The notes under the pieces were generated by a model, which ran no database searches, was not told the DNA's origin, and was given only the letters and a program-made list of their open reading frames with translations. Below are positions 26,392-34,863 of a stretch of DNA of 48,180 bases, piece after piece. Source of the DNA: an uncultured Pseudoflavonifractor sp. GTDB taxonomy: Bacteria > Bacillota > Clostridia > Oscillospirales > Oscillospiraceae. Numbering within the stretch: position 1 is the stretch's first letter; each line of letters starts with the position of its first letter. Both the position numbers and the translations under genes were made by a program. The stretch is from the NCBI GenBank assembly GCA_947644625.1, contig CANRZY010000004.1:1-48180 (forward strand). Reading direction: 5' to 3'.

Positions 26392-27432
26392 TCAGAAGCT
26401 ACAGCGGACGACACATTTCAGCGTCACACCGTCCACTGTGGCCGTTACACGGCAGGTCCCCTTGCCCACGGCGGTGACGGTGCCGTCAGCCCCTACGGTG
26501 GCTACGGCGGGATCGCTGGAGGTCCAGGTCACTGCGGAGCTGGTGCCTGAGACAATGAGCCGCCAGGTCTCCCCTTCCTTGCCCAGGGTAAAATCCTCCC
26601 GGTTCAGGGAAAGGTTGGCGCCGGAGGAGCTTGGCGGCGTTGATGTAGTCGTGGTGGGGGGCGTGGTCGCGGACGACGAAGCGCCGCCGGAAAGCTGACA
26701 GCGGACAACGCAGCTTCTCTCCCCCACTCCCTCAATGGAGGCGGTCACCGTTACCGTTCCCTTGGATACCGCCGTCACAAGTCCATTCCAGGACACCGAC
26801 GCCACGTTGGGATCGCTGGACTTCCAGACGATATCTCCATGGGCGTCCGCCGGGGTCAGGGTCACCTTGAACTGATAGGTCTCTCCCACCGCGAAGAAGG
26901 AGATATCCTCCCGGCTGAGTTTGAAATCGGTGGGAGTCACCAAGGGCACCGAGGGCGTCTGTATCCCCGGCGCGGTGGGCTGAGGTTCCGGGGTCACAAC
27001 AGGCTCCCCGGAAGGCTGGACCGGCTGGGTCGGCTGAATCGGCTCCATGGAGGGCTCCGTACTCACCTCCACAGGGGGAACGCTGGGACTGGGTTTGGGG
27101 TCCTTGCCCTTCCCCAAAAGCGGCTTTATCAGTGAAATGACGATCCCCGCCGCCGCAATGATAAGGGCCAGGGACAGCACCCAACTGATGATCCGCCCCA
27201 CCGAGGGCCCATTCCCTCCGGTACCGCCGGAGCGGGAGTGGCGGACCAACCGCCGTCCTCCGTGGACAGGCAGGTCGTCATCATAGTAATCATCATCGGC
27301 GGCGTCCGGGTCGTCCCAACGGCCTGTCCCATCCTCGTTGCAAAAGGGACAATGCTTATAGCTGGCGGCGTACATTTCGCCGCAGTACTCACATTTGATC
27401 AGCTCTTCCTTGGTCCCGCTTCTTCGTCCCAT
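26392..27432 (-). CDS. Zinc-ribbon, TM and tandem BIG2 (Ig-like) domain protein
   Basis: CEYCGEMYAASYKHCPFC zinc ribbon; single TM; Pro-rich linker; two BIG2-like repeats (WKSSDPNVASVSWNGLVTAVSKGTVTVTA, WTSSDPAVATVGADGTVTAVGKGTCRVTA). Confidence 0.88.
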   Translation of the reverse strand: MGRRSGTKEELIKCEYCGEMYAASYKHCPFCNEDGTGRWDDPDAADDDYYDDDLPVHGGRRLVRHSRSGGTGGNGPSVGRIISWVLSLALIIAAAGIVISLIKPLLGKGKDPKPSPSVPPVEVSTEPSMEPIQPTQPVQPSGEPVVTPEPQPTAPGIQTPSVPLVTPTDFKLSREDISFFAVGETYQFKVTLTPADAHGDIVWKSSDPNVASVSWNGLVTAVSKGTVTVTASIEGVGERSCVVRCQLSGGASSSATTPPTTTTSTPPSSSGANLSLNREDFTLGKEGETWRLIVSGTSSAVTWTSSDPAVATVGADGTVTAVGKGTCRVTATVDGVTLKCVVRCSF

Positions 27433-27529
27433 GGCAGTCCCTCCGTTTCCCATTTTCTATTCTATATTTTACACGGTTCCCCCATTATCGTCAACTTGAT
27501 TTGAAGAAGTTTCATCAATTTGTAATGAT

Positions 27530-28249
27530 TCATGGATAGAAGCTGCGGTAGGTCTGCCCCGGCGTCAGCTCCACATGACGCTGACAGGCCAGCTCCTCCA
27601 CCGTCACAAAAAGGAACCCCTTCTGATGAAGGGCGTCCACTACCCGAAGGGCCGCCTCCACTGAGGTGGGATAGATATCGTGGAGCAGGATCACATCCCC
27701 ATCCCCGGCGTTGGCGGTAATGTGTTCCACGATCCGGTCCGTATTTTTGTCGTCCCAGTCCTCCGGATCGATGGACCAGAGGATCAAGGGACTGTCCGAA
27801 CGTTTTTCCACCGCGGCGTCGATCTTGCCGTAGGGCGGGCGAAGAAAAAAGCCTGTGCGTCCCAATATCCCTGTTAAAAGGCTTTCCGTCCGGTCCACCT
27901 GCCGTGAAAAATCTCTGGCGTTCAATCCCGTAAGGTAAACATGGTCATAAGAGTGGGTACCGATCTGGTGTCCCTCCTGTTCCATGCGCTCCACCAGGTC
28001 CTCATTGCCTGGGATCATTTCCCCCACCAGAAAAAAGGTGGCGTGAGCCCCCCGCTGGGCCAGACCGTCCAGCAGCGCCTCCGTAGTGGAACGGCGGGGT
28101 CCATCGTCAAAGGTGAGCGCCACAAGGGGCCGGTCCACCTCCACCTGTGCCAGAGCCTCCGCCGTTACCGTTTTTGGGTCTCCCGGTCCCAAGGTCAAAA
28201 ACAACGCCAGGGCCAAGATCAAAAGAGCCGCCTTCCGTTTTCTTTTCAC
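27530..28249 (-). CDS. Polysaccharide deacetylase (NodB family)
   Basis: VALTFDDGPRRSTTEALLDGL, IGTHSYDH, FLRPPYGKID, ILWSIDPEDW. Confidence 0.95.
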   Translation of the reverse strand: MKRKRKAALLILALALFLTLGPGDPKTVTAEALAQVEVDRPLVALTFDDGPRRSTTEALLDGLAQRGAHATFFLVGEMIPGNEDLVERMEQEGHQIGTHSYDHVYLTGLNARDFSRQVDRTESLLTGILGRTGFFLRPPYGKIDAAVEKRSDSPLILWSIDPEDWDDKNTDRIVEHITANAGDGDVILLHDIYPTSVEAALRVVDALHQKGFLFVTVEELACQRHVELTPGQTYRSFYP

Positions 28250-28326
28250 TCCCCCGCCGCCTTTCCTTCATTCTTACGGTCAGTATGTCCGGCAGGGAGA
28301 TTTTTTAATTGAAAATTTATACCATG

Positions 28327-28358
28327 CAAAGAGCCCCGCGCCGATGGTGCGGGGCTCA
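28327..28358 (-). terminator. Terminator-like hairpin downstream of DUF2461 gene
   Basis: GAGCCCCGCgccgatggtGCGGGGCTC. Confidence 0.65.
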
Positions 28359-28365
28359 GGCTGTT

Positions 28366-29049
28366 CTATTGTTCCCTGGGATCGGGATCCCCATCCAGGG
28401 TGGACAGATACCGGAACATGGGCGCCAGCTTTTCCCACTCGTTCAGGATATAGCCCGCCAGCTCCGGGGACCACAGAAGCTCGTCATGCTCCCGCTCGCA
28501 ACTGAGGGAAAAGCCTCCCTTTTTGTTATACCATGGCTCCAGACATTTGCTGGGAGCGGGGCGAAGCTTTTTGAACTCCTCCCCCTCCAGATGAAAGGTA
28601 TCCTGCCTCTCCAGCTGCCGGACCAGCTTCTCCATGGTTTTTGGATCCCGGTCCATCCGGGCCCGAAGCTTTGCCATGGTGAGAGCCTGGGCCATCCAAT
28701 ATCCCAGTCCAAAGCTGTATCCCTCTGGAGAAAGCTCAAACCAAAAGACAGGCTGGCAGGACCACCGCTCGGCGGGCTCGGAAACGGTAAGCCACAGATG
28801 GTCCTTGTAGGGTCCTCTTCCGAACAGCCGCCGGGCGTCCCGGTAAATACGGCTCACCCGGCTCACCAGTCCCAGATCGGAATGCTTATCCGAAAATCCG
28901 TCATACAGCTCCCGGCACAGTTCCTTCATAGGTGTTTCAAATATTTCCTTGTACTCCACCTTCCGCGGTTCAAACCATTCCCGGTTGTTGTTCAAACGGA
29001 TCCCCCACATAAAATCCACCACTGCGGGGTCAAAGCCTTGAAAACTCAT
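28366..29049 (-). CDS. DUF2461 family protein
   Basis: FMWGIRLNNNREWFEPRKVEYKE...RDARRLFGRGPYKDHLWLT...PEGYSFGLGYW. Confidence 0.88.
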   Translation of the reverse strand: MSFQGFDPAVVDFMWGIRLNNNREWFEPRKVEYKEIFETPMKELCRELYDGFSDKHSDLGLVSRVSRIYRDARRLFGRGPYKDHLWLTVSEPAERWSCQPVFWFELSPEGYSFGLGYWMAQALTMAKLRARMDRDPKTMEKLVRQLERQDTFHLEGEEFKKLRPAPSKCLEPWYNKKGGFSLSCEREHDELLWSPELAGYILNEWEKLAPMFRYLSTLDGDPDPREQ

Positions 29050-29071
29050 GGAGTATCCTATTCTCCTTCCT

Positions 29072-29193
29072 TAGCTTCGATTAACATGGGCAGATACGGT
29101 TTTGCGGAGCCCAAGCCGCCTCGGAGGGCGAGAACGCCGCCAGTGCGCCTTTTGGGGCCTCTGGGGCGTGTTTGCCCTTGTGAATAGAAGCTA
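29072..29193. mobile_element. MITE-like structured repeat, copy 2 (122 bp, internally deleted, inverted)
   Basis: Ends TAGCTTCGATTAACATGGGCAGATACGG / rc TAGCTTCTATTCACAAGGGCAAACACG; lacks the central ~155 bp of copy 1. Confidence 0.88.
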
Positions 29194-31077
29194 CTGCCCC
29201 AGCACAATGGTCCCCGGAGGGAGGATCATGGGCAGAATGGGCTCCTCGCTCTCTGCCGCAGGAGGCTGCGCCCCCTGTCCCGGAGGAAGAATGGGCTCGT
29301 CCCCCGTCTCAGCAGGCGGAACTGACGGCGTTTGAGAGGGCTCCGGCCCACCGCTCTGCGCGGGGGAAGCGCTCTCCTGAGGCAGAGCGCTCTCCGCTGG
29401 GGCCACGGGAGTGGACGTGGGCTCGGTACGGATCCCGGTAAAGGGATCGATCCCCCACAGCTCCAGGTCGGCGGGATTGAAAAGAATGACCTCATTCCGG
29501 TAGTGATACTTGGTCTTGTAGAGGAGCGTTTCCGACAGCACCTTGCCCTCGGCGTCCACCAGCTTTTGATAGGTCTCAATGGTAACGCCGTTATAGCCGG
29601 TACGCTCCGGATCCTTCTGAGTAGTGCCCTGGGGAACGGAGGCGTCCGCCTGGTAAATGGTCTCGTAAGGCTGGGTCACCACCCGGTTGGTGGAATAGGG
29701 CTGCCCGTGGATCCCGGTAACGTCGGTCCCCAGGATGGTCACATGGATATAATTCTTGCTGTCTACCGAAGCCTCGATCTTGATGGGGTGGTCCGTATCG
29801 TTCTTAAAGCGGAAATCCAGACTTCCTTCATCGCCGTAATCCCCATAGACCGTGGCGTCCAAGCCGCCCTTCACATAACTGGGCTCATAACGGTGGGCAT
29901 ACCGCTCCAGGGTCTCCAGATTAGCCATCAGGGCTGCCCAGTAAAGGGTGGAAGAAGCCTGGCAGATCCCTCCCGCCACCGTATCCTTCGACAGTCCGTT
30001 TACATAGGCAGTAGCCTTTCCGTAACCGTTGGCCTCAGTATAGGGACTGCACTTCTGGTTAAAGGAAAACTCATCCCCCGGAAAGAGGATGGAGCCATTG
30101 ACAAACTCCGCCGCCACCTTCACGTTCACCTTTCGGTCGGCAGTGCCGGTGACCCGGGTGGTGGCCTCTCCCAGCACGTCCCGGAACAGGCTTTCGGTAA
30201 GCTGCTCAGTGGAGGTATCAGGCTCGGTAAGCAGAAGGTCTACCCGGAAGACGGTCCCCTCCCTGGCTGCGGCCAGCGCCTCCCTGGCTCCCTCCACATC
30301 CAGATCCTTTCCTGTGACGGAGGGAACGATCTCCAGAGATTCCCGGTCCAGATAGGCGTCAGCCACCTTGGCGTAGACCTCCTGCCGGATAGATTCAAAA
30401 TCAGGCTCGGCAGGGGGGGCAACGGCAATGACCGCCTCCACCGGGGCATAGCCCGCAGGCTCGTCATTGTTCAAAAGATGGCCTGCCCGCTCGGTGAGGG
30501 CGGGCAGCAAACCGGCCACATCCACCGTCCGGCCTGTGCGGCCCTTGGTAAATACCACCGCCGTATCCCGGATCTCCCAGGTGGTCTGGGCGTCGGCATC
30601 CCCCTGCTCCCGGGCCGCCCGCTCCACTTCACCGGGTACATGGTCCAGGGTAAGGACCACAGGAGCTCCGCTCCTGTCCAGCATTCCGGCCAGGAACCGA
30701 AACCCCCGGAGGGGTATGGGCGCGGCGGCGGGGGACACGCTTTTCACCGCCCCCTCCGCGTCATAGGAAAACTCCGTACCGGAAAGCTGATAAAGCGTCC
30801 CCTGACAGGAAAAGGGCACCTCCAACGCGGAAAGCCGCTGCTGAAGGGCAACGTCCAGGGCAGCAGAGGCCTCCCCGGCGGACATACCCCCCACCTCTAC
30901 CCCGCCGATGCGGGTATGGGGCGCCATACGTCCCCCGCCCCCTCCGGCGTAAGCGCATAAGGCCGTATAGCCCCCTATGAGCAAAACAAGCGCCGCCCCT
31001 AAAATGATAAGGGCGGTCCTGGGTCTTCCTTTATTGGGCTCCGCCACAAGGCGTTTGCCCCCTGTCTTCTCTTCCAT
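29191..31077 (-). CDS. VanW family protein with peptidoglycan-binding-like N-terminal repeats
   Basis: FPGDEFSFNQKCSPYTEANGYGKATAYVNGLSKDTVAGGICQASSTLYWAAL VanW core; TM; Pro/Ser-rich tail; stop TAG completed by repeat terminus. Confidence 0.92.
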   Translation of the reverse strand: MEEKTGGKRLVAEPNKGRPRTALIILGAALVLLIGGYTALCAYAGGGGGRMAPHTRIGGVEVGGMSAGEASAALDVALQQRLSALEVPFSCQGTLYQLSGTEFSYDAEGAVKSVSPAAAPIPLRGFRFLAGMLDRSGAPVVLTLDHVPGEVERAAREQGDADAQTTWEIRDTAVVFTKGRTGRTVDVAGLLPALTERAGHLLNNDEPAGYAPVEAVIAVAPPAEPDFESIRQEVYAKVADAYLDRESLEIVPSVTGKDLDVEGAREALAAAREGTVFRVDLLLTEPDTSTEQLTESLFRDVLGEATTRVTGTADRKVNVKVAAEFVNGSILFPGDEFSFNQKCSPYTEANGYGKATAYVNGLSKDTVAGGICQASSTLYWAALMANLETLERYAHRYEPSYVKGGLDATVYGDYGDEGSLDFRFKNDTDHPIKIEASVDSKNYIHVTILGTDVTGIHGQPYSTNRVVTQPYETIYQADASVPQGTTQKDPERTGYNGVTIETYQKLVDAEGKVLSETLLYKTKYHYRNEVILFNPADLELWGIDPFTGIRTEPTSTPVAPAESALPQESASPAQSGGPEPSQTPSVPPAETGDEPILPPGQGAQPPAAESEEPILPMILPPGTIVLGQ

Positions 31078-31279
31078 ATACGATCACCCCAAAAGTCCAT
31101 ACGGGCAGACAACACAAGATATAGTGTTATTATACGGGTTCTGAAACAAAATTGCAAGAACAGAAAGGTTACATCCAAGGATTTTCCCCGGTGATTTTTC
31201 TTTACAAGCAACGAAAATCGTTGTATGATAGCCTATGAGTTAATTAAAATTTCATTCATCCATGACCGGGAGGCGCCCT

Positions 31280-32512
31280 ATGTCCAATAAACAAGAATCC
31301 AATATCCCCTGGTGGGCCATTGTTCTGGGCTTTATTTTCTTTTGGCCTGTGGGCATGATCCTCCTGTTTTTAAGTCTGGGCGGAGTCAACGTTCCCGTGG
31401 ACCGGATCCGGCAGGAATTCCAAACTCAGCAGACCTACCGGCCCGGCGCCCAGCAGCGGTATACGCCGCCTTCCGCCGGGGCGCAAAGCGGGTATCAGGC
31501 CCGGAGCGGTCCCGTCCAGGGACAGGGGGCCGCCGCGGGAGCGGCGGCCAAGGCTGGGCAGGGCGCTGCCCAGCGGCCCTATTCTTACGGCGGAGCCTCC
31601 GCCTCCAAACAGGCCCCGCAGGGGCAGGGCACATCAAGAAAACGCTTTTTCCGCAAGCCTAAAAGCGGAAAGTTCCTTACCACTCTCGGCGGTATTATGA
31701 GCTTTGCCTTCGGCATTGGTTTTATTTCCGAGATTGCTGATTACGGCCTTCTTTATCCCGGAGAGTGGTTTCCCCTGTTTGGCTTTCTCTGCGCGGGACT
31801 GGTAACTCTCTGGAACGGCCTATCCCGCACCCGGCAGGGGCGGCGGCAGCGGCTTTATATGGGCGTGATCGGCAACCGGAACTCCGTCTTCATCTCTGAT
31901 CTGGCAAGCGCCGCTGGGGTCAGTGAGAAAAAGGTTATTTCCGATCTTCAGCGGATGCTCTCCGACGGCACTCTCCCCATGGGCTACATAGACCGGGCCT
32001 CGGGACGGCTGGTGCTCACCGACCAGGGCTATGAGGCCCCCCACCGGGAGGAGGCTCCCCAGAAGGAAGCTCCCCCCAAGGCCCAGAGCAAGGAGGACGA
32101 GGACGACGCCATTCTCCGCCAGATCAAGGAGGTCAACGACGCCATTCCCGACGACGAGATGAGCCGCAAAATAGACCGGATCGGGGAGATCACCGGAAAG
32201 ATCCTGGATTACCAGCGGCAGAATCCCGCCAAGGCCTCCGAGCTGCGGCAGTTTTTGAACTATTATCTGCCCACCACCCTGAAGATCCTCCGGGCCTATG
32301 CCCAGATGGAGGCCCAGGGGGTGGAGGGGGAAAACATCTCCTCCGCCAAGCACCGTATCGAGGATATGATGGATAAGGTGGTGGAGGGCTTTGAAAAACA
32401 GCTGGACCAGCTCTTCCGCACCGACGTCATGGACATTACCACCGATGTAGAGGTGCTGGAGCGGATGCTGGACAAGGACGGTCTGGGATCGGGAATGACT
32501 CTGGGAGGCTGA
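31280..32512 (+). CDS. XpaC-like (5-bromo-4-chloroindolyl phosphate hydrolysis) family protein
   Basis: N-terminal TM, low-complexity linker, helical C-terminus (EISRKIDRIGEITGKILDYQRQNPAKASELRQFLNYYLPTTLKILRAYAQME) typical of XpaC. Confidence 0.8.
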   Translation: MSNKQESNIPWWAIVLGFIFFWPVGMILLFLSLGGVNVPVDRIRQEFQTQQTYRPGAQQRYTPPSAGAQSGYQARSGPVQGQGAAAGAAAKAGQGAAQRPYSYGGASASKQAPQGQGTSRKRFFRKPKSGKFLTTLGGIMSFAFGIGFISEIADYGLLYPGEWFPLFGFLCAGLVTLWNGLSRTRQGRRQRLYMGVIGNRNSVFISDLASAAGVSEKKVISDLQRMLSDGTLPMGYIDRASGRLVLTDQGYEAPHREEAPQKEAPPKAQSKEDEDDAILRQIKEVNDAIPDDEMSRKIDRIGEITGKILDYQRQNPAKASELRQFLNYYLPTTLKILRAYAQMEAQGVEGENISSAKHRIEDMMDKVVEGFEKQLDQLFRTDVMDITTDVEVLERMLDKDGLGSGMTLGG

Positions 32513-32525
32513 CATCTGACAGACA

Positions 32526-32802
32526 TACCTTCGCTTGACAAGGGCAAACACGCCCCAGAGGACCCCAAAGGGTGCGCTGGCGGCGTTCTCCCCCTTGCCG
32601 GGCGACAGCCCACCTGCGGGGTGCGGCCTTGCCATCACACCCTTTGGGGCCCTCTGGGGTCCGAAGGAGTTTTGCGAGAGCCCAAGGCGTTCCCGGCAAG
32701 GTTATCGACGCAGCCTTACTGGCGTAAGGCAAGGAGATAAAACGCTGTCCGGGGGCGGCTTGGGCCCCGTAAAACCGTGTCTGCCCTTGTCAAGCGAAGG
32801 TA
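32526..32802. mobile_element. MITE-like structured repeat, copy 3 (277 bp, TA-flanked)
   Basis: Perfect TIRs TACCTTCGCTTGACAAGGGC; interior highly similar to copy 1. Confidence 0.9.
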
Positions 32803-32806
32803 GAGA

Positions 32807-32846
32807 AGGAGCCGCGCTGCCTCAGGCAGCGCGGCTCCTTTCGTAT
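32807..32846 (+). terminator. Intrinsic terminator, now separated from its gene by repeat copy 3
   Basis: AAGGAGCCGCGCTGCctcagGCAGCGCGGCTCCTTTCG. Confidence 0.85.
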
Positions 32847-32852
32847 ATAAAG

Positions 32853-33464
32853 TTACAGCTCCTTCCTCCCCACGATCCCCAGGGAGACCCGCCAGGACAG
32901 AGCCAGGGCGGCAAGGCCCACCAGGGGAAGAAGCGAGGTCATCGGGGGCAGGCGCAGACCCCTGGTGGCACTGGCAATATTCAGAATGGAGCCCCCCATG
33001 CCGACGACTCCGGCCATAAGGGCCACCAGAACGATCATCACCGTCCGGCTCTTGGCGCCGCCAAAATGATAGCTGACAGGCAGGGCAATGGCGGCATAGA
33101 GAAAGAATACCCCACCGTAAACCGCCGCCATGGAAAGCTGGGCGCCCTCCCCTCCCAGCAGGCCCAGGAGGATCTGCATGACCGTCATTCCCACCGCCAC
33201 CAGGAGAGTGAAAAGATACCGGGCGTCCACCATAGCCATCCGGCCTGAGGGCACGGCGGAGCCGTAGGCCGTCCAGTGATTGAAGTCATCATAGCTGAAC
33301 AGGCCCAGCACACTGGATATGCCAAAGAGAAGCACATAGAGGGCAAAAAAGCTGGTGTTAAAATCCGTAAAAACAGCCAGAATACCGAAACACGCCATGA
33401 ACAGGGCATAGAATTTCAGATTACCGCTCATGAGATAATAGTCCCGTTTTAAAAAGCCTTTCAT
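32853..33464 (-). CDS. ABC-2 type transporter permease
   Basis: Six-TM protein (MKGFLKRDYYLMSGNLKFYALFMACFGIL...FNHWTAYGSAVPSGR); 4-nt overlap with ATPase gene. Confidence 0.82.
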   Translation of the reverse strand: MKGFLKRDYYLMSGNLKFYALFMACFGILAVFTDFNTSFFALYVLLFGISSVLGLFSYDDFNHWTAYGSAVPSGRMAMVDARYLFTLLVAVGMTVMQILLGLLGGEGAQLSMAAVYGGVFFLYAAIALPVSYHFGGAKSRTVMIVLVALMAGVVGMGGSILNIASATRGLRLPPMTSLLPLVGLAALALSWRVSLGIVGRKEL

Positions 33465-34300
33465 GTACGGTCCCCCCTCGTTGTATAGATCATCAAGTCC
33501 TCCAAGGTAGGCGGATCTAGGGACAGGTCCGGGCAGGCCCGACGGAATTCCTCCCGGTCATTGATGAGCGCCTGACAGCCATAGTCTCCCTCCCGCTTGC
33601 CCACGATGAGGGCAGGATCGACCTGGGCAAGGTCGGCCTTGGAGCAGGAGAGCTTTCCATATTTAGAAAGCAGCTCGTCCTTGGCCCCTGAGATGGTGAC
33701 CCGTCCCTTGTGGAGATAGGTCACATAGTCGCAGATCTTTTCCAGGTCGCTGGTAATGTGGCTGGAAATAAGGATAGCGTGGTCCTCGTCGGAGAGGAAG
33801 GAAAGAAATTCGTCCAGGATCTCGTCCCGTACCACCGGATCCAGCCCCGAGGTTGCCTCATCCAGCACCAGGAGCTTGGGTTTATGACTGAGAGCCACAG
33901 CGATAGACAGCTTCATTTTCATCCCCCGGGAGAGCTCCTTTACCTTCTTTTGGGCGGGAAGCTCAAACTTCTCTAAATAGTGGGTAAAAAGGGCGTCCTC
34001 CCAGCCGGAGAACATTCCGGCACAGAAGGACCCCACCTGCTTCACCCGCAGCTGGTCGGAAAAGGGACACTCGTCCGGCACATAGCCCACTCCGGCCAGG
34101 CCCTCCCCCTCCAGCAGCTCCACGCTGCCTCCGGTAGGCTTCAAGATCCCCAAAAGGCACTTGATGGCGGTGGACTTTCCCGCTCCGTTCTCTCCGATCA
34201 GCCCCAGAATGGTGCCTCCTGGAATGGATATGGACACATCGTCCAGCTTAAAGGAGCCAAAGTCCTTGGTGAGATGGTCCAGCTTTGCAGCGTACTCCAT
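33461..34300 (-). CDS. ABC transporter ATP-binding protein (YtrB-like)
   Basis: GENGAGKSTAIKCLLGI, LSRGMKMKLSIAVALSHKPKLLVLDEATSGLDP. Confidence 0.93.
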   Translation of the reverse strand: MEYAAKLDHLTKDFGSFKLDDVSISIPGGTILGLIGENGAGKSTAIKCLLGILKPTGGSVELLEGEGLAGVGYVPDECPFSDQLRVKQVGSFCAGMFSGWEDALFTHYLEKFELPAQKKVKELSRGMKMKLSIAVALSHKPKLLVLDEATSGLDPVVRDEILDEFLSFLSDEDHAILISSHITSDLEKICDYVTYLHKGRVTISGAKDELLSKYGKLSCSKADLAQVDPALIVGKREGDYGCQALINDREEFRRACPDLSLDPPTLEDLMIYTTRGDRT

Positions 34301-34303
34301 GGT

Positions 34304-34678
34304 CTATTCCTCCCCATATAGAATGTCTAAGGTCTCCCTGACCTCGGCGGCGGCGATCCCCCCCAGCTTGGCGCACTCCACCGCCTTTTGAAGGTATTCC
34401 TCCACCTGACGAAGAGCATTCTCCCGGGCCAACTCCAGATTCCGGGGAGCTACAAAGCACCCCTTGCCGGGGACAGTGGTGATGAACCCCTCCCGCTCCA
34501 ATTCCTCATAGGCCCGCTTGGTGGTGATCACCGAGATGCGGAGGTCTTTTGCCAGAGCCCGCATGGAGGGCAGGGGCTCTCCCTCCCCCAGGACCCCGGT
34601 GAGGATCAACGTCTTGACCTGCCGGGTGATCTGGTCGTAGATGGGGGCCTCCCCCGTATTTCGGATGATGATGTCCAT
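34304..34678 (-). CDS. GntR family transcriptional regulator (YtrA subfamily)
   Basis: MDIIIRNTGEAPIYDQITRQVKTLILTGVLGEGEPLPSMRALAKDLRISVITTKRAYEELEREGFI. Confidence 0.95.
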   Translation of the reverse strand: MDIIIRNTGEAPIYDQITRQVKTLILTGVLGEGEPLPSMRALAKDLRISVITTKRAYEELEREGFITTVPGKGCFVAPRNLELARENALRQVEEYLQKAVECAKLGGIAAAEVRETLDILYGEE

Positions 34679-34705
34679 GTGGTCACTCCCATCTTCTCTT
34701 TGTAG

Positions 34706-34758
34706 ATACTGTATCTATCAGATATATACAGTATAACCACAGTGAGCCCCATTGTCAA
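34706..34758 (-). promoter_or_regulatory. GntR promoter and operator
   Basis: TTGACA (34753-34758)-N17-TATACT (34730-34735) overlapping inverted repeat ATACTGTAT-N11-ATACAGTAT (34706-34734). Confidence 0.82.
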
Positions 34759-34814
34759 GAGGAAATTTTTATTTCTCCCGTGGGGGCCCATGAGGACATG
34801 AGCCCTTAGGAAAA

Positions 34815-34858
34815 ATAAGCCCCCGGCGGAAGGGTTTCCGCCGGGGGCTTATTTTAGA
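34815..34858. terminator. Intrinsic terminator
   Basis: AAGCCCCCGGCGGAAgggTTTCCGCCGGGGGCTTATTTT. Confidence 0.9.
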
Positions 34859-34863
34859 TCATC

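Noticed and set aside
29332-30960. 542-aa plus-strand ORF
   Set aside because: Antisense to the VanW-family gene; no recognisable domain.
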